NCBI RefSeq assembly: GCF_902459535.1
Contig: NZ_LR699554.1
Span: forward strand, 310,001-374,000
From: Paraburkholderia dioscoreae
GTDB lineage: Bacteria > Pseudomonadota > Gammaproteobacteria > Burkholderiales > Burkholderiaceae
Direction of reading: 5' to 3'
Length of the DNA: 64,000 nucleotides
This document shows positions 25,551 to 34,992 of the stretch, piece after piece. How positions within the stretch are numbered: the first letter of the stretch is position 1; every line of letters begins with the position of its first letter. A model generated the notes under the pieces. The model did no database searches. It was not told where the DNA came from and was given only the letters and a program-made list of their open reading frames with translations. Position numbers and translations under genes: made by a program.

Positions 25551-27119
25551 ATGAGCGGAACCCCGAAGTATCTCGGCGATCATGCCGGATTGACGCCGGA
25601 CAAAGCCGCCGCGATCAACAGCACGAGCGGCGAGATACTAACCTATCGCGAACTCGACGAGCGTTCCAATCGCTTCGCACAATGTCTGTACGCGGCGGGA
25701 TTGCGGCGCGGCGACCATATCGCGATGGTGCTCGAAAACAACATGCGCTGCTTCGAGGTGTGTTGGGCGGCGCTGCGTTCGGGTCTGATGATCACGCCGG
25801 TCAACCGGTATCTGACCGCGGCGGAAGCAGCCGGCATTATCGAGGACAGCCATGCGCAAGTGGTGGTCAGTTCATTTGCAATGCGCGAACTCGCGGCCGG
25901 ACTGACCGGCATGATGCCGACGTGCCGCCTGCGGCTGATGGTCGACGGCACCATTTCCGGCTGGGACAGCTACGAAGCGCTCACCGGCCGGTATCCCGCA
26001 ACGCGTCTTGCCGACGAATGGCTGGGCGCCATGATGATCTATAGCTCGGGTACGACCGGCCGTCCAAAGGGCATCGTTCGCGCGCAGCCGCAAGGCCGGG
26101 TGACCGAAGGTTCCGGTTCCGCGCGCCGTCCGCAGTTCGAGCGCTATGGCTTCGACGCGCAAACGGTGTATCTGTCGCCGGCGCCGCTCTATCACACCGC
26201 GCCGCTCGGCTACGGAATCGAAACGCAGTTCGGCGGCGGCACCGTGGTCTTCATGGAGAAGTTCGATCCGCTCGAGGCGTTGCAGGCGATCGAGCGCTAT
26301 CGCGTCACGCACAGCCAGTGGGTGCCGACCATGCTGATCCGCCTGCTCAAGCTCGGCCCCGCTGTGCGCAACGCGTTCGACCTGTCGAGCCATCGCGTGG
26401 CGATCCATGCGGCGGCGCCGTGTCCGCAGGAGGTCAAGCGGCAGATGATCGACTGGTGGGGGACGATCATCGAGGAGTATTACTCGTCGACCGAAGGCAA
26501 CGGCGTGACCACGCTCAACACCGAGGAGTGGCTTGCGCACCCGGGCTCCGTTGGCCGCGCGCTGCTGGGCGTCATTCATATCTGCGACGACGACGGCAAC
26601 GAATTGCCGGTGGGCGAAACCGGAACCGTCTATTTCGAGCGCGACCAGTTGCCGTTCCACTACCACAACGATCCTGACAAGACCCGTGCCGCACAGCATC
26701 CGCGCCATCCGGTCTGGACGGCCGTCGGCGACATAGGGCATGTGGATGGCGACGGCTACCTGTATCTGACCGACCGCAAGGCGTTCATGATCATTTCGGG
26801 AGGAGTCAACATCTATCCGCAAGCGATCGAGGACGCGCTGGCGGTGCATCCCGATGTGCAGGATGCGGCGGTGATCGGTGTGCCCGATGCCGAGATGGGC
26901 GAGCAGGTCAAAGCGATTGTCGAGCCGGCGCCCGGTGTGGCGCCGTCGGATGCGCTCGCGGAACGACTATTGGCTTACCTGCGCACGCGGGTGGCGCGCT
27001 ACATGGTGCCGCGCTCCATCGACTTCATCGACGCGATGCCGCGGCTGCCTACCGGCAAGCTGTACAAGCAGGCACTGCGCGAGCGCTATGGCGCGCGAGC
27101 GGAGCGTGCGGATTCATAG
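25551..27119 (+). CDS. AMP-forming acyl-CoA synthetase 1
   Basis: 522 aa ANL-superfamily ligase, activating a carboxylic acid with ATP and CoA. The P-loop-like A3 motif is MIYSSGTTGRPKGIV. EEYYSSTEGNGVTTL is motif A5, YLTDRKAFMIISGGVNIYPQ contains motifs A7-A8, and LPTGKLYKQALR is the C-terminal lysine motif A10. ATG 25551 follows GGAGAGTGTGC; the in-frame ATG at 25530 lacks this. It is the fourth gene of the plus arm. Substrate is unknown; the adjacent genes suggest a bulky or branched acid. Confidence 0.9.
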   Translation: MSGTPKYLGDHAGLTPDKAAAINSTSGEILTYRELDERSNRFAQCLYAAGLRRGDHIAMVLENNMRCFEVCWAALRSGLMITPVNRYLTAAEAAGIIEDSHAQVVVSSFAMRELAAGLTGMMPTCRLRLMVDGTISGWDSYEALTGRYPATRLADEWLGAMMIYSSGTTGRPKGIVRAQPQGRVTEGSGSARRPQFERYGFDAQTVYLSPAPLYHTAPLGYGIETQFGGGTVVFMEKFDPLEALQAIERYRVTHSQWVPTMLIRLLKLGPAVRNAFDLSSHRVAIHAAAPCPQEVKRQMIDWWGTIIEEYYSSTEGNGVTTLNTEEWLAHPGSVGRALLGVIHICDDDGNELPVGETGTVYFERDQLPFHYHNDPDKTRAAQHPRHPVWTAVGDIGHVDGDGYLYLTDRKAFMIISGGVNIYPQAIEDALAVHPDVQDAAVIGVPDAEMGEQVKAIVEPAPGVAPSDALAERLLAYLRTRVARYMVPRSIDFIDAMPRLPTGKLYKQALRERYGARAERADS

Positions 27120-27160
27120 CCCGCAACGCCGAGCCGACTACAAAAAAACTGGAGTGAGAC

Positions 27161-28318
27161 GTGAACAACCTGTTGGATGCTTTCCACCTGACGGCGCTGC
27201 CCGCCGCGGCCGAAGCCTTCCGGGCGGAAGTGAAGCACTTTCTTGACGAACACTTACCGCCGGCGCCGGCCGACGTGCGTGCCCGTTCCTGGATGGGCTT
27301 CGACGCGGACTTCAGCCGGCGCCTCGCGGCGCGCGGCTGGATCGGACTGACCCTGCCGGCCAGTTACGGCGGCGCGGGCATGGACGCGTTCCGTCGCTTC
27401 GTGCTGGTCGAGGAACTGCTGGCCGCGGGAGCGCCGGTCGCCGCGCACTGGATCGCCGACCGTCAGAGCGGCCCGCTGATTCTGCGCTACGGCACCGAGG
27501 CACAGAAAGACTTCTATCTGCCGCGCATCTGTGCCGCGAGCGCGTTTTTCTGCATCGGCATGAGCGAGCCCGACTCGGGTTCCGACCTCGCCAGCGTGCG
27601 CACGCGTGCGGTGCGCTGCGACGGCGGCTGGCGTCTGACCGGGCGCAAGATCTGGACGACCAACGCGCAGCATTGCCAATACATGATCGCGCTCGTGCGA
27701 TCGTCGGGCGTGCCGGAAGACCGGCAGAAGGGACTGTCGCAGTTCATCGTCGATCTGTCGCTGCCCGGCGTCGAGGTGCGGCCGATCGTGGATCTCACCG
27801 GCGACGCCCACTTCTCCGAAGTGACCTTCGACAACGTATTCCTCGCCAACGACGCGTTGATCGGCGACGAGGGCGCCGGCTGGCAGCAGGTGACGGCCGA
27901 ACTGGCCTTCGAGCGCAGCGGCCCCGAGCGGCTCTATTCGAGCGTCGTGCTGCTCGATTGCTGGCATGCGCAACTGCGCCGCCACGGCGCCAGCGACGCC
28001 GACCTCGCCTTGCTCGGCAGCTTCGCGACGCAACTGGCCACGCTGCGCTGTCTGTCGATCGCGGTCACCGCGCGGCTCGCGCACGGCGAAAGCCCGGTGG
28101 TCGAGGCGGCGCTCGTCAAGGACATCGGCACCGAGTTCGAACAGGCCATTCCCGCGCAGCTGGAAGCCGCGATCAGCGCGGACCCGGCACAGACCATCGA
28201 CCCCGAGCTCTATCGCACGGTGGCCTACCTCAGCCAGATCTCGCCGACCTTCTCGCTGCGCGGCGGCACGCGCGAAGTACTGCGCGGCATGATCGCGCGC
28301 GGTCTTGGTTTGCGCTAA
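27161..28318 (+). CDS. Acyl-CoA dehydrogenase (likely subunit of a heteromeric pair)
   Basis: 385 aa. It carries FFCIGMSEPDSGSDLASVRT (FAD/substrate motif), RKIWTTNAQHCQYMI and a C-terminal RGGTREVLRGMIARGLGL. A Glu in the helix AFERSGPERLY is a candidate base. It is immediately followed (26 bp) by a shorter, more divergent acyl-CoA dehydrogenase. In actinobacterial sterol catabolism such adjacent pairs form alpha2beta2 enzymes in which the two chains are not equivalent. GTG start after CTGGAGTGAGAC. It belongs to the plus-arm operon. Confidence 0.9.
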   Translation: MNNLLDAFHLTALPAAAEAFRAEVKHFLDEHLPPAPADVRARSWMGFDADFSRRLAARGWIGLTLPASYGGAGMDAFRRFVLVEELLAAGAPVAAHWIADRQSGPLILRYGTEAQKDFYLPRICAASAFFCIGMSEPDSGSDLASVRTRAVRCDGGWRLTGRKIWTTNAQHCQYMIALVRSSGVPEDRQKGLSQFIVDLSLPGVEVRPIVDLTGDAHFSEVTFDNVFLANDALIGDEGAGWQQVTAELAFERSGPERLYSSVVLLDCWHAQLRRHGASDADLALLGSFATQLATLRCLSIAVTARLAHGESPVVEAALVKDIGTEFEQAIPAQLEAAISADPAQTIDPELYRTVAYLSQISPTFSLRGGTREVLRGMIARGLGLR

Positions 28319-28344
28319 CCCATCCGGACGAGGAAGAGACCCGT

Positions 28345-29346
28345 ATGTTCACCGAAGCCATTGAAGCAATTCTGCGCGACCGCGCCACACCCGAAGCGAT
28401 CCGCGCGATCGAGACCGGCGGCGCGCCCGCGTCGATCTGGAACGCAGTGGAGGAGGCCGGATTTCTGGAGTTGCTGACGCCGGAAAGCGCCGGCGGCGCC
28501 GGATTGTCACTGCCGGCGATCGTGCCGGTTTTCACGGCGTTTGGACGCTACGCGGTGCCCGTGCCGCTTGCGCAGAGCATCGCGGCGCGCGCGCTCCTGC
28601 GCGAGACCGGCGTTGCGGCGCCTGCCGGCATGACGACGCTCGCCGGCGCGTGCCGCCGCCGCGAGAACGGCTCGCTGGAAGCGCCGCAAGTGCCGTTCGG
28701 GATGACCTGCGATCACGTGCTGGCCAATGTCGACGGTGACCTCTTGCTGCTCGACGCAGCGCGAGCCGAACGCAAGCCGTGCGGTGTGCACGGCAGTTTT
28801 AGCGGCACGCTTGGCTGGGGGGGCGACGCGGTCCCGGCGCCGCTTGGATCGAACGGAGACGAGGTGCTGCTGTTCAGCGCGGCAATCCACGCGGCCGCTA
28901 TCGCCGGAGCGATGGATCGCGTATTCGCCATGACCTTGCAGTACTGCAACGATCGCTGGCAATTCGGCAAGTCGATTGGCAAGTTCCAGGCGGTGCAGCA
29001 TCAGTTGAGCGTGATGGCGCAGCATGTGGCATCAGTCGGAATGGCGTCCGAACTGGCGTTCTCCGGCACGGGCGCCGTACCTGAACGGCTTGCCACCGCG
29101 ATCGCCAAAGCGCGCACGAGCATGGCGGTGCCGCTGGTGGCGTCGACGGCGCATGCGTTGCACGGCGCGATCGGCGTCACCGCCGAATACGATCTCCAGC
29201 TCTATACGCGCAGGCTGCATGAATGGCGCATGGCGGACGGTTCGGAGGCATTCTGGAATCGTATGGTGGGGAACGCAGCGCTCACGCACGAGCACGGCAC
29301 GATCGCGGATTTCACGCGAACCGCGCCGTACGCAACGGCCGCGTGA
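28345..29346 (+). CDS. Short acyl-CoA dehydrogenase-like protein (probable partner subunit)
   Basis: 333 aa, short for an acyl-CoA dehydrogenase (usually 380-400). The N-terminal all-alpha domain starts MFTEAIEAILRDRATPEAIR. The middle beta domain is abbreviated and lacks the usual TEP-G-GSD motif. The C-terminal domain keeps YCNDRWQFGKSIGKFQAVQH, the segment that helps bind FAD in the partner chain. It follows the 385 aa enzyme by 26 bp with a GAGGAAGAG ribosome site. This fits the beta subunit of a heteromeric dehydrogenase; activity on its own is doubtful. Confidence 0.82.
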   Translation: MFTEAIEAILRDRATPEAIRAIETGGAPASIWNAVEEAGFLELLTPESAGGAGLSLPAIVPVFTAFGRYAVPVPLAQSIAARALLRETGVAAPAGMTTLAGACRRRENGSLEAPQVPFGMTCDHVLANVDGDLLLLDAARAERKPCGVHGSFSGTLGWGGDAVPAPLGSNGDEVLLFSAAIHAAAIAGAMDRVFAMTLQYCNDRWQFGKSIGKFQAVQHQLSVMAQHVASVGMASELAFSGTGAVPERLATAIAKARTSMAVPLVASTAHALHGAIGVTAEYDLQLYTRRLHEWRMADGSEAFWNRMVGNAALTHEHGTIADFTRTAPYATAA

Positions 29347-29439
29347 GCAGGCGAACGGCACCCAATCCATCTGTTCGCGCGCCGCTCCCCCTTCGGTGGC
29401 GAAGCAACCTATACAGCAGCGGAAACGATTAGACATCCT

Positions 29440-30234
29440 ATGAGCCAATTTCTGAACTACGAACAGGACGAACACATCGTCACGCTGACGATGAACGAAC
29501 CGGAACGGCGCAATCCGCTCACCGGCAACACGGCGGTGGAGGAGTTTCTGGCGGCGATCGCACGGATCGAAGCCGATCGTTCCGTGCGGGCCGTGATCCT
29601 GACGGGCGCCGGCACGGCGTTCTCGTCGGGCGGCAATATCCACGATATGGAGCGGCATGCGTCGGGCAGCATGCCTGGCATGGAGATTCGCCAGGACTAC
29701 CGGCGCGGCATTCAGCAACTGCCGCTGGCGCTGTTCAATCTGGAGGTGCCGGTCATCGCTGCCGTGAACGGCGCGGCGATCGGCGCGGGACTCGATCTCG
29801 CCTGCATGTGCGATATCCGCATCGCGTCCGAACTCGCCAGATTCGCCGAGAGTTTCGTCAAGCTGGGCATCATTCCCGGCGATGGCGGCGCGTGGCTGCT
29901 GCCGCGCATCGTTGGTCTGTCGCGCGCCGCGGAGATGACCTTCACGGGCCAGATGATCGATGCGCAACAGGCGCTCGAATGGAATCTGGTTTCCCGCGTC
30001 GTGCGGCACGACGATCTGCTCATGATCGCGCAAGGTCTCGCGCGGTCGATCGCCGCCAATCCGCCTCACGCAGTGCGGCTGGCCAAGCGGTTGTTGCGCG
30101 AAGGCATGCATTGCCGGCTGGATACGCTGCTGGAAATGTCGGCAGCTTATCAGGCGCTCTCGCATCAAACGGCGGATCATCGCGAAGCTGTGTCCGCGTT
30201 CATCGAGAAACGGTCGCCGTCGTTCAATGGATAG
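29440..30234 (+). CDS. Enoyl-CoA hydratase/isomerase family protein
   Basis: 264 aa crotonase-fold enzyme. It includes AVILTGAGTAFSSGGNIHDM (oxyanion-hole loop), VIAAVNGAAIGAGLDLACMC (second oxyanion Gly), and FVKLGIIPGDGGAWLLPRI, in which the usual catalytic Glu positions are represented by GDGG-type residues. It probably hydrates or isomerises an enoyl-CoA. It is 93 bp after the short dehydrogenase. Since MaoC-type hydratases are also present, this one may serve a different chain or a later round. Confidence 0.88.
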   Translation: MSQFLNYEQDEHIVTLTMNEPERRNPLTGNTAVEEFLAAIARIEADRSVRAVILTGAGTAFSSGGNIHDMERHASGSMPGMEIRQDYRRGIQQLPLALFNLEVPVIAAVNGAAIGAGLDLACMCDIRIASELARFAESFVKLGIIPGDGGAWLLPRIVGLSRAAEMTFTGQMIDAQQALEWNLVSRVVRHDDLLMIAQGLARSIAANPPHAVRLAKRLLREGMHCRLDTLLEMSAAYQALSHQTADHREAVSAFIEKRSPSFNG

Positions 30235-30352
30235 AGCGGCCGGATCGTCCAGGTCCACGGCCTGAACCCATGCCATGCCCGCGTGCGCAAGGATCCCGCG
30301 AGGTCCGCGGCGCGGCTGCTTTTAACGCTCATACACAGCCGGGGAGACCAGC

Positions 30353-31909
30353 ATGTATCTGACACAGGGCCTGCATCGCTCGCTGCAGCAGAACCCGGAC
30401 CGGGTGGCGATTTCGTTCAAGGAGCGCCGGCGAACTTTTCGCGAATTCGCGGACCGGGTCGCGCGTCTGGCCGCCGCGCTGCGTGGGATCGGCATGACGG
30501 CGGATGACCGGGTCGGCATGCTCGCGCTCAATTCGGACCGCTACCTCGAATACGTAATGGGCGTGTGGTGGGGCGGTGGCGTGCTGAACCCGGTCAACAT
30601 CCGCTGGAGCGCGGCGGAGATCGCTTATTCGCTGAACGATTGCGACACGCGCATCCTGATCGTCGACGACCGCTTCGCCGATATTGCACGCGAGGTGTGT
30701 GCGCTTGCCCGCACCCCACCGATCCTGATTCACGCCGGCGACGGCGCGGCGCCGCCCGGCATGCTCTCGTTCGACGCTTTGATCGCAACTGCGGCGCCGA
30801 TGCCGGACGCCGGCCGTGGTGGTGCGGATCTCGCGTGCATCATGTACACCGGCGGCACGACCGGCTTTCCGAAAGGCGTGATGCAGACGCATCTGAACAT
30901 CTGGTCGTCGTGCCTCATGCGGATTGCCGAGTCCGCGCCATTGCCCGGCAGCGCGGTGCTGCATGCGGCGCCGTTCTTCCATGTGGCGGGACTCGGGCGC
31001 GCGCTCGTGCAGTTCATTGCCGGCGAGGCGCACGTCGTCATTCCGGCTTTCGATGCGGGCGACGTGCTCAGGGCGATCGGCGAAGAGCGCGTGAGCGATA
31101 CGCTGCTCGTGCCTACCATGATCCAGGCGGTGCTCAATCATCCCGACTTTGCCCGCACCGACCTGAGCAGCCTGAAGCGCCTCACCTACGGCGCGTCGCC
31201 GATCCCGGAAACGCTGCTGGACCGGCTGATCGAAGCGCTGCCCGGCATCCAGCTCGCGCATTCATACGGAATGACCGAGGCGTGTCCGAGCATTTCGGCG
31301 AACTCGCCTTCCAATCACGACGAAGCGGGCCGCAAGAGCGGCCTGTACCGCTCGATCGGTCGCGGCTTGCCGGGCCTGATGGTGAAGGTGGTCGGCAGCG
31401 ACGGCGAGGAGGTGCCGCGCGGCACGGTCGGCGAGATTGTCGTACGCGGGCCGAACGTCATGGCCGGCTACTGGAGGAAGCCCGAGGAAACCGCGCAGGC
31501 CGTTCGCGAAGGCTGGCTGCATACCGGCGACGGCGCTTACATGGACGCTCAGGGTTATCTCTACATCGTGGACCGCATCAAGGACATGATCGTCAGCGGC
31601 GGCGAGAACGTTTACTCCGCCGAAGTGGAGAGTGTGATCGCGCGGCATCCCGCGGTTGCCGCGTGCGCCGTCATCGGCATTCCGCACGACACGTGGGGCG
31701 AAGCCGTGCACGCCGTGGTGGTATGCAAGCCCGGCGCGACACTCGCGGAAGAAGAGATTCGCGAGCATTGCCGCCAGGTCATTGCCGGCTACAAGTGCCC
31801 GAAGTCGGTCGAGTTCCGTGAGCAACTGCCGTTGTCGGGCGCGGGTAAGGTGCTGAAGCGCGCAATCCGCGCGCCGTATTGGGCCGGCAGGGCGCGAGCC
31901 GTCAACTAG
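30353..31909 (+). CDS. AMP-forming acyl-CoA synthetase 2
   Basis: 518 aa long-chain-type ligase. Motifs: ACIMYTGGTTGFPKGVMQTH (A3), AHSYGMTEACPSIS (A5), WLHTGDGAYMDAQGYLYIVD with DRIKDMIVSGGENVYSAEVE (A7-A8), and SGAGKVLKRAIR near the end (A10 Lys). A GGGGAGACC ribosome site precedes the ATG. It is separated from the hydratase by 118 bp without an obvious terminator. Second ligase of the plus arm; it may activate a later intermediate or a broader set of acids. Confidence 0.9.
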   Translation: MYLTQGLHRSLQQNPDRVAISFKERRRTFREFADRVARLAAALRGIGMTADDRVGMLALNSDRYLEYVMGVWWGGGVLNPVNIRWSAAEIAYSLNDCDTRILIVDDRFADIAREVCALARTPPILIHAGDGAAPPGMLSFDALIATAAPMPDAGRGGADLACIMYTGGTTGFPKGVMQTHLNIWSSCLMRIAESAPLPGSAVLHAAPFFHVAGLGRALVQFIAGEAHVVIPAFDAGDVLRAIGEERVSDTLLVPTMIQAVLNHPDFARTDLSSLKRLTYGASPIPETLLDRLIEALPGIQLAHSYGMTEACPSISANSPSNHDEAGRKSGLYRSIGRGLPGLMVKVVGSDGEEVPRGTVGEIVVRGPNVMAGYWRKPEETAQAVREGWLHTGDGAYMDAQGYLYIVDRIKDMIVSGGENVYSAEVESVIARHPAVAACAVIGIPHDTWGEAVHAVVVCKPGATLAEEEIREHCRQVIAGYKCPKSVEFREQLPLSGAGKVLKRAIRAPYWAGRARAVN

Positions 31910-31917
31910 GACGCCGC

Positions 31918-31936
31918 GCTACCCGGCCGGGGTGGT
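31918..31936 (-). promoter_or_regulatory. Island operator, site F (internal)
   Basis: GCTACCC-GGCCG-GGGTGGT; on the minus strand it reads ACCACCC-CGGCC-GGGTAGC. It is 118 bp upstream of the racemase start, in the 145 bp gap after ligase 2, so an internal promoter for racemase-etfBA is likely. Confidence 0.5.
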
Positions 31937-32054
31937 CCGGTTTCCCGCGCACTCTGGCTTACTTGTACTCAGGCCGTGCCGATCCAAAGATCGTTGCCGG
32001 CCATTAGCGGTGTGCAGGATACGCCGTCATGCAAAAACGGAGAGTGGAGGGACA

Positions 32055-33215
32055 ATGGGTGTTTTGAGCGGTATTCGCGTGCTGGAATTCGAGGCTATCG
32101 GCCCGGGCCCTTTCGGCGCCATGTTGCTGGCCGATATGGGGGCGGACGTTTTGCGCATCGACCGGCCGCTTCCTCCCCAGGACCTGGGGCCGAAGACCAA
32201 CGGCAAGCGTGCCGATGTCACGGGGCGCGGCCGTCGCTCGGTCACGCTCGATCTGAAGCAGCCGCAGGCGGTCGAGGCCGCATTGGATCTGATCTCGCGC
32301 GCCGATGTCGTGATCGAAGGTTTTCGCCCCGGCACGATGGAGCGTCTCGGGCTTGGACCGCAAGCCGCTCTGGCTCGCAATCCTCGGCTCGTGTACGGGC
32401 GCATGACGGGTTGGGGCCAAACGGGTCCACTCGCTGAGCGGGCCGGCCACGATCTCAACTACATTGCGTTGTCCGGTGTGCTGTCGGGCATCGGCCGCGC
32501 CGGTGAGCCGCCCGTGCCGCCGTTGAACCTCGTGGGCGACTACGGCGGCGGCGGCATGCTGCTGGCGTTGGGCGTGGTGGCGGCATTGTTCAATGTGCAG
32601 CGCGGCGGCGAGGGGCAGGTGGTCGACGCTGCGATGATCGAAGGTGCGGCGCAATTGGGTTCGGTGATCTGGGGGCTGCTCGCCTCGGGCAACTGGCGGG
32701 AAGAGCGCGCCAGCAATCTGCTGGATGGCGGCACCCCCTGGTACGACAGTTACCGCACGAAAGACGGCGGCTACATGGCGGTCGGCGCGGTCGAATCGCG
32801 CTTCTACGCGGAACTGCTGTCGAAGCTCGGCCTCGCGGAGGCGGGCCTGCCGGCACAGCACGATCGCAGCGGCTGGCCGGTATTGCGTGAACGATTTGCC
32901 GCGGCGTTCCTCACGTGCACGCGCGACGAATGGTGTGCGGTGTTCGAAGGCAGCGACGCGTGCGTCGCGCCGGTGCTGAGTTTCTCGGAAGCGCCCGCGC
33001 ATCCGCAGCACCGTGCGCGCGGCAGCTTCGTCGAAGTGGCGGGCGTGGTTCAGCCGGCACCCGCGCCGCGTTTTTCCGCGACACCCTCGGCGATCGCGAA
33101 GCCCGCGCCGCAGCGCGGCGAACATGGGCTTGCCGCCTTGCGCGATTGGGGATTCGACGAGGCCGCTGTCGAACGCATGCGCGAACACGGCTTGGGTTAT
33201 CGGCCTGAAGCGTAA
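32055..33215 (+). CDS. Alpha-methylacyl-CoA racemase
   Basis: 386 aa class III CoA-transferase-fold enzyme. It starts MGVLSGIRVLEFEAIGPGPF, typical of AMACR. Catalytic residues known from Mycobacterium MCR (His126, Asp156, Glu241) are matched at His132 (AGHDLNYIALSG), Asp162 (NLVGDYGGGGM) and Glu247 (GAVESRFYAEL), a constant offset of six. It epimerises 2-methyl-branched acyl-CoA so that S-specific dehydrogenases can act. ATG 32055 has GGAGGGACA upstream; the longer frame from 31932 is not supported. It implies that the island handles methyl-branched chains. Confidence 0.92.
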   Translation: MGVLSGIRVLEFEAIGPGPFGAMLLADMGADVLRIDRPLPPQDLGPKTNGKRADVTGRGRRSVTLDLKQPQAVEAALDLISRADVVIEGFRPGTMERLGLGPQAALARNPRLVYGRMTGWGQTGPLAERAGHDLNYIALSGVLSGIGRAGEPPVPPLNLVGDYGGGGMLLALGVVAALFNVQRGGEGQVVDAAMIEGAAQLGSVIWGLLASGNWREERASNLLDGGTPWYDSYRTKDGGYMAVGAVESRFYAELLSKLGLAEAGLPAQHDRSGWPVLRERFAAAFLTCTRDEWCAVFEGSDACVAPVLSFSEAPAHPQHRARGSFVEVAGVVQPAPAPRFSATPSAIAKPAPQRGEHGLAALRDWGFDEAAVERMREHGLGYRPEA

Positions 33216-33257
33216 GCGTCGTCAGAAAGGAAAGTTGGGCGACATAGGAGACAACAG

Positions 33258-34007
33258 ATGAAAGTATTGGTCGCGGTGAAACGCGTGGTGGACTTCAACG
33301 TCAAGGTTCGGGTCAAATCCGACGGCTCGGGCGTCGAGTTGTCGAACGTCAAGATGAGCATCAATCCGTTCGATGAAATCGCCGTCGAGGAAGCGGTCCG
33401 CTTGAGGGAAAAGGGCGTGGTCAGCGAAGTGATCGCAGTGTCGTGCGGCACGAACGCCTCGCAGGAAACCTTGCGCACGGCAATGGCGATCGGCGCGGAT
33501 CGCGGCATTCTGGTCGAAACAGACGCGCAGCTGCAGCCGCTCGCAGTGGCCAAGCTGCTGAAGGTGCTGGTCGACAAGGAGCAGCCGCAACTGGTGATTC
33601 TCGGCAAGCAAGCCATCGACAACGACTGCAACCAGACCGGCCAGATGCTGGCGGCGCTAGCGGGTTTTGCACAGGCCACGTTTGCGAGCCGGGTGGAACT
33701 GTCGAACGACTGCGTGACCGTCACACGTGAAATCGATGGCGGACTCGAGACCTTGCGGCTCAAGCTGCCGGCGGTGGTCACGAGCGATCTGCGCCTGAAC
33801 GAGCCGCGCTATGCGACGCTGCCCAACATCATGAAGGCGAAGAAAAAGCCGCTGGATGTCGTCACACCGGAACAACTGGGCGTGGATGTCGCGCCGCGTC
33901 TGACCGCGCTCAGCACGACGGAACCGGCCGGGCGCAGCGCAGGCGTGAAGGTGCCCGACGTCGCGGCGCTGGTCGCGAAGCTGAAGAACGAAGCGAAAGT
34001 CATCTGA
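33258..34007 (+). CDS. etfB: Electron transfer flavoprotein beta subunit
   Basis: 249 aa ETF beta. It starts MKVLVAVKRVVDFNVKVRVK and has NPFDEIAVEEAVRLREKG, the AMP-binding region GKQAIDNDCNQTGQM and the family signature VTREIDGGLETLRLKLPAVV. With ETF alpha it accepts electrons from the acyl-CoA dehydrogenases of the island and passes them to the quinone oxidoreductase encoded at 54516. It lies 42 bp after the racemase and 10 bp before etfA. This copy is probably dedicated to the island, since ETF genes for general use lie elsewhere in Burkholderia genomes. Confidence 0.95.
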   Translation: MKVLVAVKRVVDFNVKVRVKSDGSGVELSNVKMSINPFDEIAVEEAVRLREKGVVSEVIAVSCGTNASQETLRTAMAIGADRGILVETDAQLQPLAVAKLLKVLVDKEQPQLVILGKQAIDNDCNQTGQMLAALAGFAQATFASRVELSNDCVTVTREIDGGLETLRLKLPAVVTSDLRLNEPRYATLPNIMKAKKKPLDVVTPEQLGVDVAPRLTALSTTEPAGRSAGVKVPDVAALVAKLKNEAKVI

Positions 34008-34017
34008 GGGAATCGAT

Positions 34018-34962
34018 ATGACTGCATCCAATCAAGTGCTGGTCGTGGCCGAACACGACCAGGTTTCGATCAGAACGGCCACGCTGAACACGGTTGCGGC
34101 CGCGCTTCAATGCGGCGCCGAGGTTCATGTGCTCGTGGCTGGACATGACGCGGTCGGCGCGGCGAAAGCCGCCGGCGCGATCGGGGGCGTCGCGCGCGTC
34201 CTGCATGCGGACGCGCCGCAACTCGCTAACGGTCTCGCCGAAAACATCGCGGCTCAGGTTGTCGCGTTGGCCGCCGGTTACAGCCACATCCTGTTTCCGG
34301 CCACCAGCGCAGGCAAGAACGTCGCTCCGCGTGTCGCGGCGCTGCTCGACGTGGCGCAAGTCTCGGATATCGTTCGGGTCATGAGCCCGGACACGTTCCA
34401 GCGTCCTGTCTACGCCGGCAATGCGCTGGTGACGGTGCAAAGCCGCGATCCGGTGAAGGTGCTGACCGTGCGCGCGACGGGGTTCGATGCCGTAGCGGCC
34501 GTAGGCGGTGCGGCTCAGATTGAAACACGTGTAGCGGTAGCGGACAGTGGTCTGTCCACCTTCGTCGAACGCGTGGTCGCGAAAAGCGACCGGCCTGAAC
34601 TCGGTGATGCGCAGATCGTCGTGAGCGGTGGCCGTGCGCTCGGCAGCAACGAGAAATTCACCGAAGTCCTCACGCCGCTTGCCGACAAGCTCGGTGCCGC
34701 GCTCGGCGCGAGCCGCGCGGCGGTCGATGCGGGGTTCGCGCCGAACGACTGGCAAGTCGGTCAGACGGGCAAGATCGTCGCGCCGCAACTGTATGTGGCG
34801 TGCGGTATCTCGGGCGCTATCCAGCATCTGGCGGGAATGAAGGATTCGAAGGTTATTGTCGCGATCAACAAGGATCCGGAGGCACCGATTTTCAGCATTG
34901 CCGACTACGGGCTGGAAGCCGATCTGTTCGATGCGGTGCCGCAACTGGTCGACGCGATCTGA
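34018..34962 (+). CDS. etfA: Electron transfer flavoprotein alpha subunit
   Basis: 314 aa ETF alpha. The N-terminal domain includes ILFPATSAGKNVAPRVAALL. The C-terminal FAD domain includes VVSGGRALGSNEKF, GASRAAVDAGFAPNDWQVGQ and LYVACGISGAIQHLAGM, ending VIVAINKDPEAPIFSIADYG. It is the last gene of the plus arm. A strong GC hairpin follows 30 bp later. No defect seen. Confidence 0.95.
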   Translation: MTASNQVLVVAEHDQVSIRTATLNTVAAALQCGAEVHVLVAGHDAVGAAKAAGAIGGVARVLHADAPQLANGLAENIAAQVVALAAGYSHILFPATSAGKNVAPRVAALLDVAQVSDIVRVMSPDTFQRPVYAGNALVTVQSRDPVKVLTVRATGFDAVAAVGGAAQIETRVAVADSGLSTFVERVVAKSDRPELGDAQIVVSGGRALGSNEKFTEVLTPLADKLGAALGASRAAVDAGFAPNDWQVGQTGKIVAPQLYVACGISGAIQHLAGMKDSKVIVAINKDPEAPIFSIADYGLEADLFDAVPQLVDAI

Positions 34963-34992
34963 GCTGTACTGACAGAGCACATTGGAGAAAAC

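Noticed and set aside
27673..28344. In-frame extension ahead of the short dehydrogenase
   Set aside because: It overlaps the complete 385 aa dehydrogenase in another frame; the ATG at 28345 has a ribosome site.
32055..33215. Second frc-type CoA-transferase
   Set aside because: The His132/Asp162/Glu247 set with racemase spacing and the AMACR N-terminus favour alpha-methylacyl-CoA racemase.
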